Shown here in pieces: positions 1 through 9,604 of a stretch of 64,000 nucleotides of DNA. The notes beneath the pieces were generated by a model. That model was given only the letters and a program-made list of their open reading frames with translations. It had not been told where the DNA came from and did not search any database. A program made the position numbers and the translations under genes. Source of the stretch: Methyloceanibacter superfactus (GTDB taxonomy: Bacteria > Pseudomonadota > Alphaproteobacteria > Rhizobiales > Methyloligellaceae); the NCBI RefSeq assembly GCF_001723305.1, contig NZ_LPWF01000002.1, positions 49,783-113,782 of the forward strand, read 5' to 3'. Within the stretch, counting starts at the first letter, position 1. Each line of letters starts with the position of its first letter.

Positions 1-1
1 C

Positions 2-1824
2 TACCGCATCGAGGCGCGAAAAGCGGGCGACGACATCACGCTGTTCAGCCGCCGCGGTCTCGATTGGACCGTGCGCTTTCCGGCCATCGCCACGGCGCTC
101 GAGACCCTGCCATGCGAGGCGGCGCTGATCGACGGCGAGGCGGCCTTCGTGCTGCCGTCGGGCGTCACCGATTTCAAATCGCTGCAAGCTCACATCGATA
201 CGCCCCATCCGGCGATCCGCTATTTCGCCTTCGACCTGTTGTCCCTCGACGGCAAGGACCTCCGCAAAGAGCCGCTTCTCAAACGCAAGGCGCGGCTGCA
301 TGCGCTCCTGTCGGCGAAGGGCGTCTCCGACTATCTCGTCTATTCCGACCATGTGCTCGGATCGGGCTCGGCATTCTTCGCCAAGGCTTCCGAGGCCCAG
401 CTCGAAGGCATCATGTCGAAGCGGGCGGACTCGCCTTACCGCTCGGGGCGCGGCAAGGACTGGCTCAAGATCAAATGCACGCGGTCGCAAGAGTTCGTCA
501 TCGGCGGCTATGCAAAATCGGACGTGCGCGGCAAGCCGTTCTCCTCTCTGCTGCTCGGGACATTCGACGATGGCAAGCTGAACTACGCGGGCAAGGTCGG
601 CACCGGCTTCAACGCACGCGTCTCGGCCGAGCTCGCCGAGCGGTTCTCGAAGCTCGTCCGCAAGACCTCGCCCTTCGCCGACGTGCCGGCAGCCGAGCGC
701 AAGGGCGCGGTGTGGCTGGACCCGGAGCTCGTCTGCGCGGTCAACTACGCCGAATGGACGCGCGACGGACGGCTCAGGCATCCGAGCTTCCAAGGTTTGC
801 GCGAGGACAAGGCGGCACGCGACGTGCGCCGCGAGGGGCAAGAGCATCAGGAGGCCGATATGGCCAAGACCGCGACCAAGCAGACAACCAGCAAGGCTGC
901 CACCAAGACGGCTTCGACCACAAAGACGGGCGACGTCAGTTTCGGCGGCATCACGCTCACGAGCCCCGACAAGGTGCTCTATCCGGATATCGGCTTCACC
1001 AAGCTCGATCTCGCCCGCTATTACGAGGCGGTGGCGCCCGTGATGCTGCCTTACGTGGTCAACCGGCCGATCAGCCTCGTGCGATGTCCCGAAGGCTGCG
1101 CGGAAGACTGTTTCTTCCAGCGCCACGCCATGCGCGGCATGAGCGATGCGATCAAGGAGATCGCCATCCCCGGCGGCAAGACCAAGAAGAAATATCTCTA
1201 TATCGACGGCGAGGACGGGCTGTTCGGTCTGGCGCAGATCGGCGTGCTGGAGATCCACGATTGGGGCGTGAAGCTGCCGAAGGTCAGCGAGCCCGACCAT
1301 ATCGTGTTCGATCTCGATCCCGACGAGGGGTTCGACTTCGACACGCTGAAAGCTGCCGCCATCGAGGTACGCGACTTCCTCGACGCGCTCGGCCTCACGT
1401 CCTTCCTCAAGGTGACGGGCGGCAAGGGCTTACACGTGGTCGCGCCGATCGCGCCCAAGCTCGGCTGGGACGAGGTGAAGACCTTCTGCAAGGCGGTCGC
1501 CGACGCGCTCGTCACGGTGCGGCCAGACCGCTACACGGCCAACATGGCCAAGGCGGCGCGGAAGGGAAAAATCTTCGTGGACTATTTGCGCAACCAACGC
1601 GGCGGCACGGCGATCTGCAACTATTCGACGCGCGCCCGGCCCGGCGCCACCGTGGCCTGTCCATTGCGCTGGGATGAGCTCAAGACGCTCGAGACGGCGG
1701 CGCCCTATACCGCGCAAAACCTGCCGGCGCGACTCAAGCGGCTCAAGAAGGATCCGTGGGAGGGTATTTCGCGACCCGCCAGTCGATCACGGTCAAGGCG
1801 CGAAAGGCGCTCGGTCTCGCCTGA
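2..1824 (+). CDS. ligD: ATP-dependent DNA ligase LigD, ligase and polymerase domains (5'-partial, one frameshift)
   Basis: Multifunctional ligase of bacterial non-homologous end joining. The window opens just after the nucleotidyl-lysine K-x-DG motif, with YRIEARKAGDD as the first residues. Ligase motifs LEGIMSKR (about 401) and WLKIKC (about 462) are followed by an OB fold, a Thr/Lys-rich linker (860-930) and a primase-polymerase domain with the metal-binding FDLDPD (about 1307), VTGGKGLH and FVDYLRN. The order is therefore ligase then polymerase; a nuclease domain, if present, lies upstream. A single-base loss near 1762 shifts the last codons; reading on in the next frame gives a normal tail (ITVKARKALGLA) and stop at 1822-1824. 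Its partner Ku is not in the window. Confidence 0.93.
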
Positions 1825-1928
1825 GGCTTGGTGTCCGCTTTGCGTTCGATCAAGGACGCCCCGTTGTCCCTCGCCTCTTGTCGTGACCGTTTCGCCGCCG
1901 CCCCCGTCTCCCCCGATCCAAGGCCCGC

Positions 1929-2576
1929 ATGTCCCAACTCACGCCCTGGCTGATCCTCATCGCGCTCGGCGCCTTCCATGGGCTGAATCCGGCCATGGGC
2001 TGGTTCTTTGCCGCCTCGCTCGGTCTTTACCGCAAGAGCCGCCGGGTCGTTCTCATCTCGCTGATCCCCATCGCGCTCGGCCATGCGGCGGCCATCGCCG
2101 TTGTCGTCTTCGCGGTCGTCGGCCTTGGCATGGCTATCGACGCCGGCACATTCCGCATCGTCTCGGGCCTGCTGCTAATCGCCTGGGGCATCTATCATTG
2201 GCTTTACGGCCATCAGCATCATTTCCATATCGGCGTGACGACCGGTCTGCTCGGCCTCGGCGTGTGGTCCTTCCTCATGGCCACGGCCCATGGCGCCGGC
2301 ATGATGCTGATCCCGGTGCTGATGCCCATGGAGCACGCGCATCACGCGGGCCACGCGGGCGGACATGCCGGCCACATGATGGCCACCGGCTCCTTTGCCG
2401 TGGCGAGCTTGGCGGTGCTGGTGCACACGCTGGCCATGCTCATCGTCACCGGGGCGATCGCGCTCCTCGTCTATCAGTCGTCGGGCTTCGAGATCCTGAA
2501 GCGGAGCTGGATCAATCTCGATCTGGCCTGGACCATCGCCCTGATCGGCATGGGGGCCTGGCTGCTCTTGTTCTGA
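1929..2576 (+). CDS. Polytopic membrane protein with His-rich loop
   Basis: A 215-residue protein with about six hydrophobic segments. The first helix region carries AFHGLNPAMGW. A loop between later helices is packed with His and Gly (HAHHAGHAGGHAGHMM, about residues 137-152), and two further His pairs lie at HQHHFH (about 95-100). Such His-rich loops occur in nickel/cobalt permeases (NicO, HupE/UreJ types), so a role in metal movement is an inference; related small proteins are sometimes labelled transporters without experimental proof. It follows ligD by about 100 bp on the same strand. The cobalamin locus with its cobalt transporter begins 2.5 kb downstream, but nothing links the two directly. 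Confidence 0.75.
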   Translation: MSQLTPWLILIALGAFHGLNPAMGWFFAASLGLYRKSRRVVLISLIPIALGHAAAIAVVVFAVVGLGMAIDAGTFRIVSGLLLIAWGIYHWLYGHQHHFHIGVTTGLLGLGVWSFLMATAHGAGMMLIPVLMPMEHAHHAGHAGGHAGHMMATGSFAVASLAVLVHTLAMLIVTGAIALLVYQSSGFEILKRSWINLDLAWTIALIGMGAWLLLF

Positions 2577-2644
2577 CGGCCTCGCGTCTGCCCCCCTTTG
2601 CACGGCGCCGAAATGACGCCGTTCCCTTTTTGTGCCGGGCGCCC

Positions 2645-2650
2645 TATATT
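2645..2650 (+). promoter_or_regulatory. Candidate -10 box for the short leader transcript
   Basis: TATATT lies about 23 bp before the extended Shine-Dalgarno. No strong -35 box is visible at standard spacing (TTCCCT at 2622-2627 is the nearest). It would start a transcript of about 190 nt ending at the terminator at 2810-2843. Confidence 0.35.
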
Positions 2651-2672
2651 CGGCCTATCCCATCAACAATCG

Positions 2673-2686
2673 AAAGGAGGTGATCC
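2673..2686 (+). promoter_or_regulatory. Extended Shine-Dalgarno complementary to the 16S rRNA 3' end
   Basis: AAAGGAGGTGATCC is the exact reverse complement of the usual alphaproteobacterial 16S rRNA tail, GGATCACCTCCTTT, over 14 bases, where ordinary sites pair over 4 to 6. A GTG codon follows after one intervening base (A at 2687). Such a site would hold 30S subunits unusually tightly. Confidence 0.75.
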
Positions 2687-2687
2687 A

Positions 2688-2756
2688 GTGTCTCATTGTC
2701 ATAGCCCGCGGTCGCAGGCGTCGGTGACCTGGATGCTCGCCTCTGGTGAGGTCTAG
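2688..2756 (+). CDS. 22-codon putative leader peptide
   Basis: GTG-started short ORF reading MSHCHSPRSQASVTWM then LASGEV and TAG. It directly follows the extended ribosome binding site and precedes two hairpins, the second being an intrinsic terminator. The next gene starts 150 bp further on, past the terminator. The peptide has no run of one amino acid that would mark a classical attenuator. It could be a translated leader, a small-protein gene, or part of a regulatory RNA whose job is ribosome capture. I do not recognise the peptide. Confidence 0.5.
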   Translation: MSHCHSPRSQASVTWMLASGEV

Positions 2757-2809
2757 GGCGTCTAACGACGCTTGAATCAGCGGTCCTTCGCGACCGCGGC
2801 CGACAATGG

Positions 2810-2843
2810 AAGGGCTGCCCGGCAACGGGCGGCCCTTCTTTTT
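2810..2843 (+). terminator. Rho-independent terminator of the leader transcript
   Basis: An 11-bp stem (2810-2820 with 2827-2837, one G-T wobble) closes a GGCAAC loop and is followed by CTTTTT. A smaller hairpin lies just upstream (2780-2785 with 2792-2797). The gap between the short ORF and the next gene thus ends in a clear stop signal. Confidence 0.8.
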
Positions 2844-2904
2844 GCCCAAAATCTGATCTGCCAAAGACCTCTCGCATTGAAAGATTGTTCAGACCCTTGG
2901 CCCC

Positions 2905-3701
2905 ATGGTTACGCCCATGGTGGGGGTTCGTATTGCGTATTTGGCCGCATTGCTCGCGGTCGCCATCCTTCTGGAGCTTGCGCCGGCGGCGGCGTTCCGC
3001 GCGAGGAACGCGCCGAGTGGCGTGACAAGGCCGAGGCTCAATGCATGGCCTCGGGGCGCGTACGCGCGTCGTCCTACGTGCAGTCCGCCTCGCCGATCAA
3101 CGGGCCGAGCGCTTGCGGCATCCGGGCGCCGCTGAAGGTCTCCGGCGCGCTTGGCGGCCGGGTCAAGGTCACGCCCACGGCCACCATCGGCTGCCCGGTC
3201 ACCGCGCATCTCGATCGCTGGCTCAACAATTCCGTGCAGAAGGCCGCCTATCGCCAATTCGGCAAGCCGGTGGTGGAGATCCGGCAGATCTCCTCCTATA
3301 GCTGCCGCGGACGCAACGGCCGCCATCGGGGGCCGCTATCGGAGCATGCCTACGGCAATGCCATCGATGTCGCCGGTTTCCGCCTGTCGGACGGCACCGA
3401 GATCACCGTGGTCAAAGGCTGGTGGCGCGGCAGCCGGCGGGAGAAGGCCTTCCTGAAAGAGGCGCTCGCCGGGGCGTGCGACGAATTCTACACGGTGCTC
3501 GGCCCGGGCGCCGACCGCCACCACTACAATCATTTCCACATGGATTTGTTGGTCACCAACGTCTCCAAGGGGCGCCATTTCTGCCAGCCCCGGCCGAGCC
3601 GCGGCTTTTTTGCCGAGGCCGAGGGCGACCCGGTGTCGACCGCCTCGATCAAGCCGATCCCCTTTACCGGGCCTGCCGGGCTGGGGTTTAGCGGCGACTA
3701 A
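2905..3701 (+). CDS. Extensin-like C-terminal domain protein, secreted (one frameshift)
   Basis: Exported protein of the extensin-like C-terminal family common in Alphaproteobacteria. The N-terminus is a signal peptide (MVGVRIAYLAALLAVAILL, an ATG at 2905 or 2917). The frame breaks near 2990 by one lost base and continues as EERAEWRDKAEAQC. The family core follows: Cys in SACGIRAPL, TIGCP, SYSCRGRN, LSEHAYGNAIDVAGF, CDEFYTVLGPGADRHHYNHFHMDL and a last Cys in FCQP. The His/Asp residues of EHAYGNAID and HYNHFHMD resemble a D-Ala-D-Ala peptidase-like metal site, which suggests a cell wall role, but function is not established. Confidence 0.8.
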
Positions 3702-3850
3702 AGGAGAAAAGATCGCACTGTGGCCCGTCGGCAACTTCGCATCTGCGAAAGACGCAGTAAGATCGTCTACGGGGAATCGCACCAGGGGAAGCGACACGGA
3801 CGTGACCGGAGCATGGGTCTTTAGAGACTCGGTTCGATTGGAGGGGCACG

Positions 3851-4072
3851 ATGGCAGCAGAATCGTTGGTGCAAATGCTTGAAGAGATCGCCGTCGGCCT
3901 CAAGGCCGGCGACGAGGAAGTCTACGGCTGGCTGCGCGACCAACTCAAAGAGTGCGGCGCCAGCGAGATCTCGGTCGAGCTCGCCATGGGCGTGATCGCC
4001 AGGCTGTTGCCGGAAGAAGCTCAAGGCAATCTCGAGCTGGCCGAGCACTATAATCGCCGCTGGGCTCACTAG
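3851..4072 (+). CDS. Small hypothetical protein, 73 aa
   Basis: A short, acidic, mainly helical protein (MAAESLVQMLEEI, ending EHYNRRWAH) with no signal peptide or membrane segment. A GGAGG-like site (GGAGGGG at 3840-3846) sits 4 bp before the ATG, supporting translation. I do not recognise a family. The 150 bp before it contain no other visible gene. Confidence 0.6.
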   Translation: MAAESLVQMLEEIAVGLKAGDEEVYGWLRDQLKECGASEISVELAMGVIARLLPEEAQGNLELAEHYNRRWAH

Positions 4073-4155
4073 CCTCGCCGAGACTCCCACCTGTGGTCCC
4101 GCGCGACTCCGCGGCGGATGGAACAGCCCTCGCGACCAGGCGTTAGTAGGCCACC

Positions 4156-5033
4156 ATGCGCGCGCTTGTGGTGCACAATCCCTCTGCCGGTTCAGGGCAT
4201 CCAAGCCGCGACGAGCTGCTTCGCCTCCTCGACGAGTCCGGTTTCTCTACACAATATTTCAGCTCCAAGGACGACGGCTATAAGACGGCGCTCGCGCGGA
4301 GCGACGCCGAGATCGTGATCGTCGCCGGAGGTGACGGCACCGTCGCGAAGATTGCGCGCAACATCCACGACCGGAAAATTCCCCTGGCGATCCTGCCACT
4401 CGGCACGGCCAACAACGTCGCCCGGAGTCTGGCGATCAATGGCGAGATCGGGAGATTGGTGCCAGCGCTTCGCGAAGCCCCCCTTAAACGGTTGGACGTG
4501 GCTGCGCCGCCGGGCCCTGGGGCGAATGGAACTTTTTGGAATCCGTGGGCTGGGGCGCGCTCGCCAAAGTCGTGGATATCGGCGTTCCGGACGATACGCG
4601 CGAGAAGCAGATCGCATCGGGCCGCGAGCTGTTCGCCGAGATCCTCGAAGCAGCCGCGCCGACCTATATATGTCTCGAGATCGATGGGCATCGCATGGAA
4701 GGCGACTTCGTCTTCGTCGAGATTCTCAATATCGGCATGACCGGACCGCGCGTGCTGATCAGTCCGTCCGCCGAGCCCGGAGACCAGCTGCTCGACATTG
4801 TCATCCTGCCGGCCGGGCGCAAGCAGGAGATGATCGACTGGCTGCGCGCGGCGCCGGAGCACACCCCGATCCCGCTCACCGAGATCAAGGCCAAGACGGC
4901 GAAATTCGTCTGGCGCGAAGGGCCGCTCAGGGTCGACGACGAGGTATTCGATGCCCCAGACCACGCCGCGGAGGTGCGCGTCGAGATCGAGCCCCACGGG
5001 CTCCATGTGTGCGTGCCGGTCACCGGCGACTAA
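4156..5033 (+). CDS. Diacylglycerol kinase-type lipid kinase (YegS/BmrU-like, one frameshift)
   Basis: Lipid kinase of the diacylglycerol kinase catalytic family. The N-terminal half has the hallmark VVHNPSAGSG, the nucleotide motif VIVAGGDGTVAKIA and LPLGTANNVARSL. A lost base between about 4505 and 4520 moves the frame; the protein continues as PWGEWNFLESVGWGAL and runs to VCVPVTGD. Total length of about 290 residues is normal for the family. The stop overlaps the convergent stop of cobC by four bases. The exact substrate is not predictable. Confidence 0.82.
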
Positions 5034-6040
5034 TCCTGGAGCGCCGCTTCGAGCCGTTGCCACTCTTGCTCGGCGCCGGGCAATCCGAAGCGCAATAGAT
5101 CGGGCCGTTCGGGAAAGCGGCGCACGAGGATGCCGGCGCGGCCAAGCCGGTCAAAAAGCTTCGCCGCCTTGGCGCTGCGGACCAAGCGGAACAGGGACGC
5201 GCCCCCGACGATTTCGAGGCCGGCCCCGCCGAGCAGCGTATCGAGACGCTCCGCCGCCGCCGCGAGCGAGAGTCGCGTCGCATCGATCCACGGTTGATCG
5301 CTCAAGGCCGTCGTGCCGATGGCGAGCGCCTCGCCGGAGACCGGCCAAGGCCCAAGCGCGGCGGCAAGCTGCGCGGCCAATGGCGGTGAGGCGAGCGCGA
5401 AACTGAGCCTCAGACCTGCGAGGCCGAAGAACTTGCCGAAGGAGCGCAGCACGACGACCGTCGCGGCCTCCACTTGCGCGCTCAGGCTCTCACCGCGCGG
5501 TCCGGCATCCATGAAGGCCTCGTCGACGATCAACAGGCCGTCATGGGAGCGCTGCCGCTCGGCGATGGCGAGCAATTCGTCGCGGCTCAAGATCCTGCCG
5601 TCGGGATTGTTCGGATTGACGGCGATGGCGAGATCGGCGTCGCCCAACGGCTCCAGCGCGCCGACGGTCGTCGTCTCGTGTTCGGCGGCGGCGGCGGCGC
5701 GGGCATGCTCGGCATAAGTCGGCCCGAGGATCACGGCGCGGCCCGGAAGCAGGAGGGCGGGCGGCGAGCGCACCAGCACCTGCGAGCCCGGCGCGACGAC
5801 GACGCAGGCCGCCGACGGCGCGTCATAAGCCGCGGCGGCGCGTTCCGCCAGGCGGCGGAGGTCCGCGGGCGCCGGCAGGCGCGAAAAAATCTCCGGCGCG
5901 AGGGGCGGGATGGGGTAGGGATGGGGATTAATCCCCGTCGACAGGTCGAGGAACGGCTCGGGCGCGCCGGGGAACAGGTTTCGCGCCGCATCGAGATCGC
6001 CGCCATGCAGAAGCGGCGCAGGCATATTGGGAGGGATCAT
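5030..6040 (-). CDS. cobC: Threonine-phosphate decarboxylase CobC
   Basis: PLP enzyme of the class I/II aminotransferase fold. In this setting it makes (R)-1-aminopropan-2-ol phosphate for the nucleotide loop of cobalamin. Visible landmarks are HGGDLDAARNLFP, DLSTGINPHPYP, NPNNPDGR, DEAFMD and the PLP-lysine segment SFGKFFGLAGLR. The ATG at 6040 lies inside the ribosome site of the divergent cbiB; an internal ATG at 6025 (MPAPLLHGGDL) is an equally good start. The stretch GSQVLVRSPPALLLPG is a few residues shorter than expected and could hide a pair of small indels. Confidence 0.88.
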   Translation of the reverse strand: MIPPNMPAPLLHGGDLDAARNLFPGAPEPFLDLSTGINPHPYPIPPLAPEIFSRLPAPADLRRLAERAAAAYDAPSAACVVVAPGSQVLVRSPPALLLPGRAVILGPTYAEHARAAAAAEHETTTVGALEPLGDADLAIAVNPNNPDGRILSRDELLAIAERQRSHDGLLIVDEAFMDAGPRGESLSAQVEAATVVVLRSFGKFFGLAGLRLSFALASPPLAAQLAAALGPWPVSGEALAIGTTALSDQPWIDATRLSLAAAAERLDTLLGGAGLEIVGGASLFRLVRSAKAAKLFDRLGRAGILVRRFPERPDLLRFGLPGAEQEWQRLEAALQD

Positions 6041-7004
6041 GGCCGCACCGTTAGCGCTTCTGGCTTTGCTGATCGAGCTCGTCGCCGGTTATCCGGACTG
6101 GATCGCCAAGAGCATAGGCCATCCCGTCACATGGATGGGCCGCCTTATCGGCTTTCTCGATACACGCCTCAACCATGAAGGCGCCGAGCCCGAGAGCCGC
6201 CGCCGGGCGGGCGCCATCGCGCTGTTCCTCCTGCTGCTCATTGTCGGCACCATCGCCTTCGTGGTCGAGACCGCGTTTCTGCTTCTGCCGCTCGGCCTGA
6301 TCGTGGTCGGCCTCTTGTGCAGCACGCTCATCGCCCAGCGCAGTCTTTATATGCATGTGGCGAATGTGGCCGACGCGCTCGACAGTGGCGACCTGATCAA
6401 GGCCCGCGCGGCGGTCGCCCATATCGTCGGCCGGGACACGGGCGATCTCGACGAGGCGGGCGTGGCGCGCGCGGCCATCGAGAGCCTGTCGGAGAATTTC
6501 TCCGACGGCGTCGTGTCGCCGGTGTTCTGGATCTGCCTCGCGGGCCTCACCGGCGGCGCGCTGTATAAGGCGATCAACACCGCCGACAGCATGATCGGCC
6601 ACCGCAACGAACGGTACGAGTCGTTCGGAAAATCGGCGGCGCAGCTCGACGACCTGGTCAATCTGCCAGGCGCACGGCTGTCGGCGCTGCTGATCGTCGC
6701 CGCATCGGCGCTCGGCGGTGGGGCCTCGGCCGGCGGCGCCTGGCAGGCGATGACGCGCGACGCCGCCAAGCATGCCTCGCCCAATGCGGGCTATCCGGAA
6801 GCAGCCATGGCCGGCGCGCTCGGCCTGTCGCTCGGCGGCCCGCATGCGTATGACGGCGTGGAGACCGACGCCGCATGGCTCGGCGACGGACGCCGCGAGG
6901 CGAAGGCGTCGGATGTGCAAGCCGCGCTCGCCGTTTACGGGCGCGCCGACGGCCTGCTGATCGCCATCGTGTTCGCGCTGGCGGTTTTCACCGCGATACT
7001 GTGA
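6039..7004 (+). CDS. cbiB: Adenosylcobinamide-phosphate synthase CbiB (CobD)
   Basis: Integral membrane enzyme that attaches aminopropanol phosphate to adenosylcobyric acid. About 320 residues with several membrane segments. Family signatures are [51 protein letters not shown] and [19 protein letters not shown] site precedes the ATG at 6039; an upstream TTG at 6027 is less likely. It is divergent from cobC, which makes its substrate, and its 3' end overlaps the convergent cobQ end by 17 bp. Confidence 0.93.
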   Translation: MAAPLALLALLIELVAGYPDWIAKSIGHPVTWMGRLIGFLDTRLNHEGAEPESRRRAGAIALFLLLLIVGTIAFVVETAFLLLPLGLIVVGLLCSTLIAQRSLYMHVANVADALDSGDLIKARAAVAHIVGRDTGDLDEAGVARAAIESLSENFSDGVVSPVFWICLAGLTGGALYKAINTADSMIGHRNERYESFGKSAAQLDDLVNLPGARLSALLIVAASALGGGASAGGAWQAMTRDAAKHASPNAGYPEAAMAGALGLSLGGPHAYDGVETDAAWLGDGRREAKASDVQAALAVYGRADGLLIAIVFALAVFTAIL

Positions 7005-8445
7005 GCAGGCGATCGATGTCGACATGAGCTTCGAGATGCGCGGCGAGACGATCGAGACCGTATCCACCGCGGTTTCGTAACAGACCTGGCTTTCGCCCGC
7101 CGCGAAACGCTGGAGCCAGGCGGCGCGCTGGCGGTCGTCGGCAAACAGACCATGGACGTATGAGCCGATGACGCGGCCGTCCGGCGACATCGCGCCTTCG
7201 GACGACCCATCGGCAAGACGGGCAAAGGGGCGGTCCGCGTCCGGACCTTGCGTCATGCCCATATGCATCTCGTAGCCTGAGAAGGGCGCGCCATCGAAGG
7301 CGACGCCCGCAACCGCCTCGAGACGCTTTTCCGACGACAAGGTCGTCTCCACGTCCAGCAGGCCGAGGCCTTGCGCGGTGCCGCCGGCGCCCTCGATGCC
7401 GTCCGGGTCGTGGATGGCGCGGCCGAGCATCTGATAGCCGCCGCACAGCCCCAGCACCGTGCCGCCACGGCGTAGGTGTCCGGCAATGTCGATATCGAAG
7501 CCGGCGTCGCGCGCCGCCGAGATCGGCGATGGTGGCCTTGGAGCCCGGCAGGATGACGAGGTCCGCATCGCCGGGGAGCGCGTGACCGGGCCGCACCCGC
7601 ACGAGATCGACTGCGGGCTCCGCCTCCAGGGGATCGAGATCGTCGAAATTGGCGATATGCGGCAGCAGCGGCACCGCGACCTTCAGCGCCGCGCCCGCGT
7701 TCGCCGCCCGCGCGCCGTCGAGCGCCAAGGCATCCTCCGCCGGCAGCGCGCGGGCCTCGGCGAAGAAGGGAACAAGACCGAGCGCCGGCCATCCGGTGGC
7801 CTCGGCAATTCTCGTCATGCCATCGGCGAACAGCGCCGGGTCGCCGCGGAACTTGTTGACGAGGAAGCCCACGATCAGCGCCGCATCTTCGGCATCGAGC
7901 ACCGCCTTGGTGCCGACCAGGCTGGCGATGACGCCGCCCCGGTCGATATCGCCGATCAGCACCACGGGCACGTCGCAAGCGCGGGCGAAGCCCATGTTGG
8001 CGATGTCGTTGGCGCGAAGATTGATCTCCGAAGCGCTGCCGGCGCCCTCGACCAGAACGATGTTCGCTTCGTCCTTCAGCCGGGCGAAGCTGTCCCGCAC
8101 GAAGCCCATCAAATCCGGTTTCAGGTTCTGATAATCGGCGGCCTTGGCCGTGCCGTAGACGCGGCCCTGCACCACGATCTGCGCGCCGATCTCGCTTTGC
8201 GGCTTCAGCAGCACGGGGTTCATGTGCACGCATGGCGCCACGCACGCGGCGCGCGCCTGGAGCGCTTGCGCGCGGCCGATCTCGCCGCCGTCGATGGTGA
8301 CCGCCGCGTTGTTCGACATGTTCTGCGGCTTGAACGGCAGGACCTTGAGCCCGCGGGCGTGAAGCGCCCGCGCCAGTCCCGCCACGATCAGCGACTTGCC
8401 GACGTCGGAGCCCGTGCCCTGGAACATGAGCGCCCGGGCGGCCAT
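6988..8445 (-). CDS. cobQ: Cobyric acid synthase CobQ (two frame breaks)
   Basis: Glutamine-dependent amidase that amidates the b, d, e and g side chains of adenosylcobyrinic acid a,c-diamide. The N-terminal half has the nucleotide motif [21 protein letters not shown] and [12 protein letters not shown]. The frame changes near 7510 (apparent extra base) and the class I glutaminase half continues with [12 protein letters not shown], the nucleophile in [10 protein letters not shown] and the His in YVHGLF. It changes back near 7065 (lost base) to end in [17 protein letters not shown]. First gene product after cobO in a tight leftward run, with a 2-bp gap. Confidence 0.9.
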   Translation of the reverse strand: MAARALMFQGTGSDVGKSLIVAGLARALHARGLKVLPFKPQNMSNNAAVTIDGGEIGRAQALQARAACVAPCVHMNPVLLKPQSEIGAQIVVQGRVYGTAKAADYQNLKPDLMGFVRDSFARLKDEANIVLVEGAGSASEINLRANDIANMGFARACDVPVVLIGDIDRGGVIASLVGTKAVLDAEDAALIVGFLVNKFRGDPALFADGMTRIAEATGWPALGLVPFFAEARALPAEDALALDGARAANAGAALKVAVPLLPHIANFDDLDPLEAEPAVDLVRVRPGHALPGDADLVILPGSKATIADLGGARRRLRYRHCRTPTPWRHGAGAVRRLSDARPRHPRPGRHRGRRRHRARPRPAGRGDDLVVGKASRGGCGRRLRWRALLRLRDAYGHDARSGRGPPLCPSCRWVVRRRDVAGRPRHRLIRPWSVCRRPPARRLAPAFRGGRKPGLLRNRGGYGLDRLAAHLEAHVDIDRLLTVSR

Positions 8446-8447
8446 CG

Positions 8448-9065
8448 CTAGAATTCGATGCCCGGTTGCGCCTTCACGCCGGCGGCGAAGTGATGCTTCA
8501 CCAGCGTCATGTCGGTGACGAGGTCGGCGGCCTCGATGAGATCGGGCTTGGCGTTGCGGCCGGTCACGACGACGTGGAGGCGGGGTCGGCGTGCTTTCAA
8601 CGTGGCGATCACCTCGTCGAGCGGCAGGTAATCGTAGCGGAGCGCGATGTTCAACTCGTCGAGAATGACGAGGCCGAAACTGTCGTCGTTCGTCAGCTCA
8701 ACCGCCTTGGCCCAAGCGCGCTCGGCGGCGGCGATGTCCCGGGCGAGATCCTGGGTCTCCCAGGTGAAACCCTCGCCCATGGAGTACCATGCGACCTGGT
8801 CGCCGAATTTGGCCAGCGCGTCGCGCTCGGCGGTGTGCCAAGCGCCTTTGACGAATTGCACGACGCCGACCCGCTCGCCGCGGCCGATCATGCGCAGCGC
8901 CAGGCCGAAAGCCGCCGTGGACTTGCCCTTGCCCGTGCCGGTATGGACGATGAGCAGACCCTTCTCGTAGGTCTTGCCGGCGACCTCCTCGTCCTGCACC
9001 GATTTGCGCTTCGCCATCTTGGCGCGGTGGCGCTCGGCTTCCTTATCGTCGACAGGCTTGGTCAT
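8448..9065 (-). CDS. cobO: Corrinoid adenosyltransferase CobO (BtuR type)
   Basis: Transfers the adenosyl group of ATP to cob(I)yrinic acid a,c-diamide. Complete at 205 residues. The P-loop is [14 protein letters not shown], followed by QFVKGAW, the Walker B-like [15 protein letters not shown] and [17 protein letters not shown]; the protein ends in the typical VKAQPGIEF. It shares an ATGA-type overlap with cobP upstream and is 2 bp from cobQ, so the three are translationally linked. Confidence 0.95.
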   Translation of the reverse strand: MTKPVDDKEAERHRAKMAKRKSVQDEEVAGKTYEKGLLIVHTGTGKGKSTAAFGLALRMIGRGERVGVVQFVKGAWHTAERDALAKFGDQVAWYSMGEGFTWETQDLARDIAAAERAWAKAVELTNDDSFGLVILDELNIALRYDYLPLDEVIATLKARRPRLHVVVTGRNAKPDLIEAADLVTDMTLVKHHFAAGVKAQPGIEF

Positions 9066-9604
9066 GGCGATCCCTTCACATAGAGCGGCAGGCCGGCGAC
9101 CATGAGGATCACGCGGCCGGCATGGGCGGCGAGGCGCTGATTGAGCACGCCTTGGGCGTCACGAAACGCGCGGCCAAGCTCATTGTCCGGCACGAGACCC
9201 AAGCCCACCTCGTTGGATACGACCACCGTCGGGCCGACACGTTCGGCTAAGGCCTGTTCCAACCGCTCGGTCATCGTTTCGATCTTGAACTTCGCGTGCA
9301 TCAGATTCGACAGCCACAGGGTGAGGCAGTCGACCAGGACCGCGGCGCCATGCGGTGAGGCACGAAGCGCGTCGGGTAATTCGTGCGGGGCTTCGATGGT
9401 TTGCCAGCCGGCTTGGCGATGCGCCCTGTGCGCGGCGATGCGCGCGGCCATCTCGCCGTCCCGCGCTTCAGCCGTGGCGATATAGACCCACGGATGCGGC
9501 CGGGCGGTGACGAGACTTTCGGCGTAACGGCTCTTGCCGGAGCGCGCGCCGCCGAGGACGAAGGTCGTGCCTTCGTCCCCGGTTGTGGCTGATTGCGCCA
9601 TCAT
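9062..9604 (-). CDS. cobP: Bifunctional adenosylcobinamide kinase / guanylyltransferase CobP
   Basis: Phosphorylates adenosylcobinamide and transfers GMP to it. About 180 residues, normal for CobP/CobU. The P-loop is VLGGARSGKSRYAE, then IATAEARDGEMAARIAAHRA, VLVDCLTLWLSNLM and VVSNEVGLGLVPDNELGR. The start is one of two adjacent ATG codons at 9604 and 9601, overlapping the cbtA stop by one base. Confidence 0.94.
   Translation of the reverse strand: MMAQSATTGDEGTTFVLGGARSGKSRYAESLVTARPHPWVYIATAEARDGEMAARIAAHRAHRQAGWQTIEAPHELPDALRASPHGAAVLVDCLTLWLSNLMHAKFKIETMTERLEQALAERVGPTVVVSNEVGLGLVPDNELGRAFRDAQGVLNQRLAAHAGRVILMVAGLPLYVKGSP

Noticed and set aside
2905..3701. Extensin-like protein starting at 2772
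   Set aside because: That frame crosses the terminator hairpin and has no signal peptide; the signal peptide is found in another frame from 2905, joined by a single-base loss.
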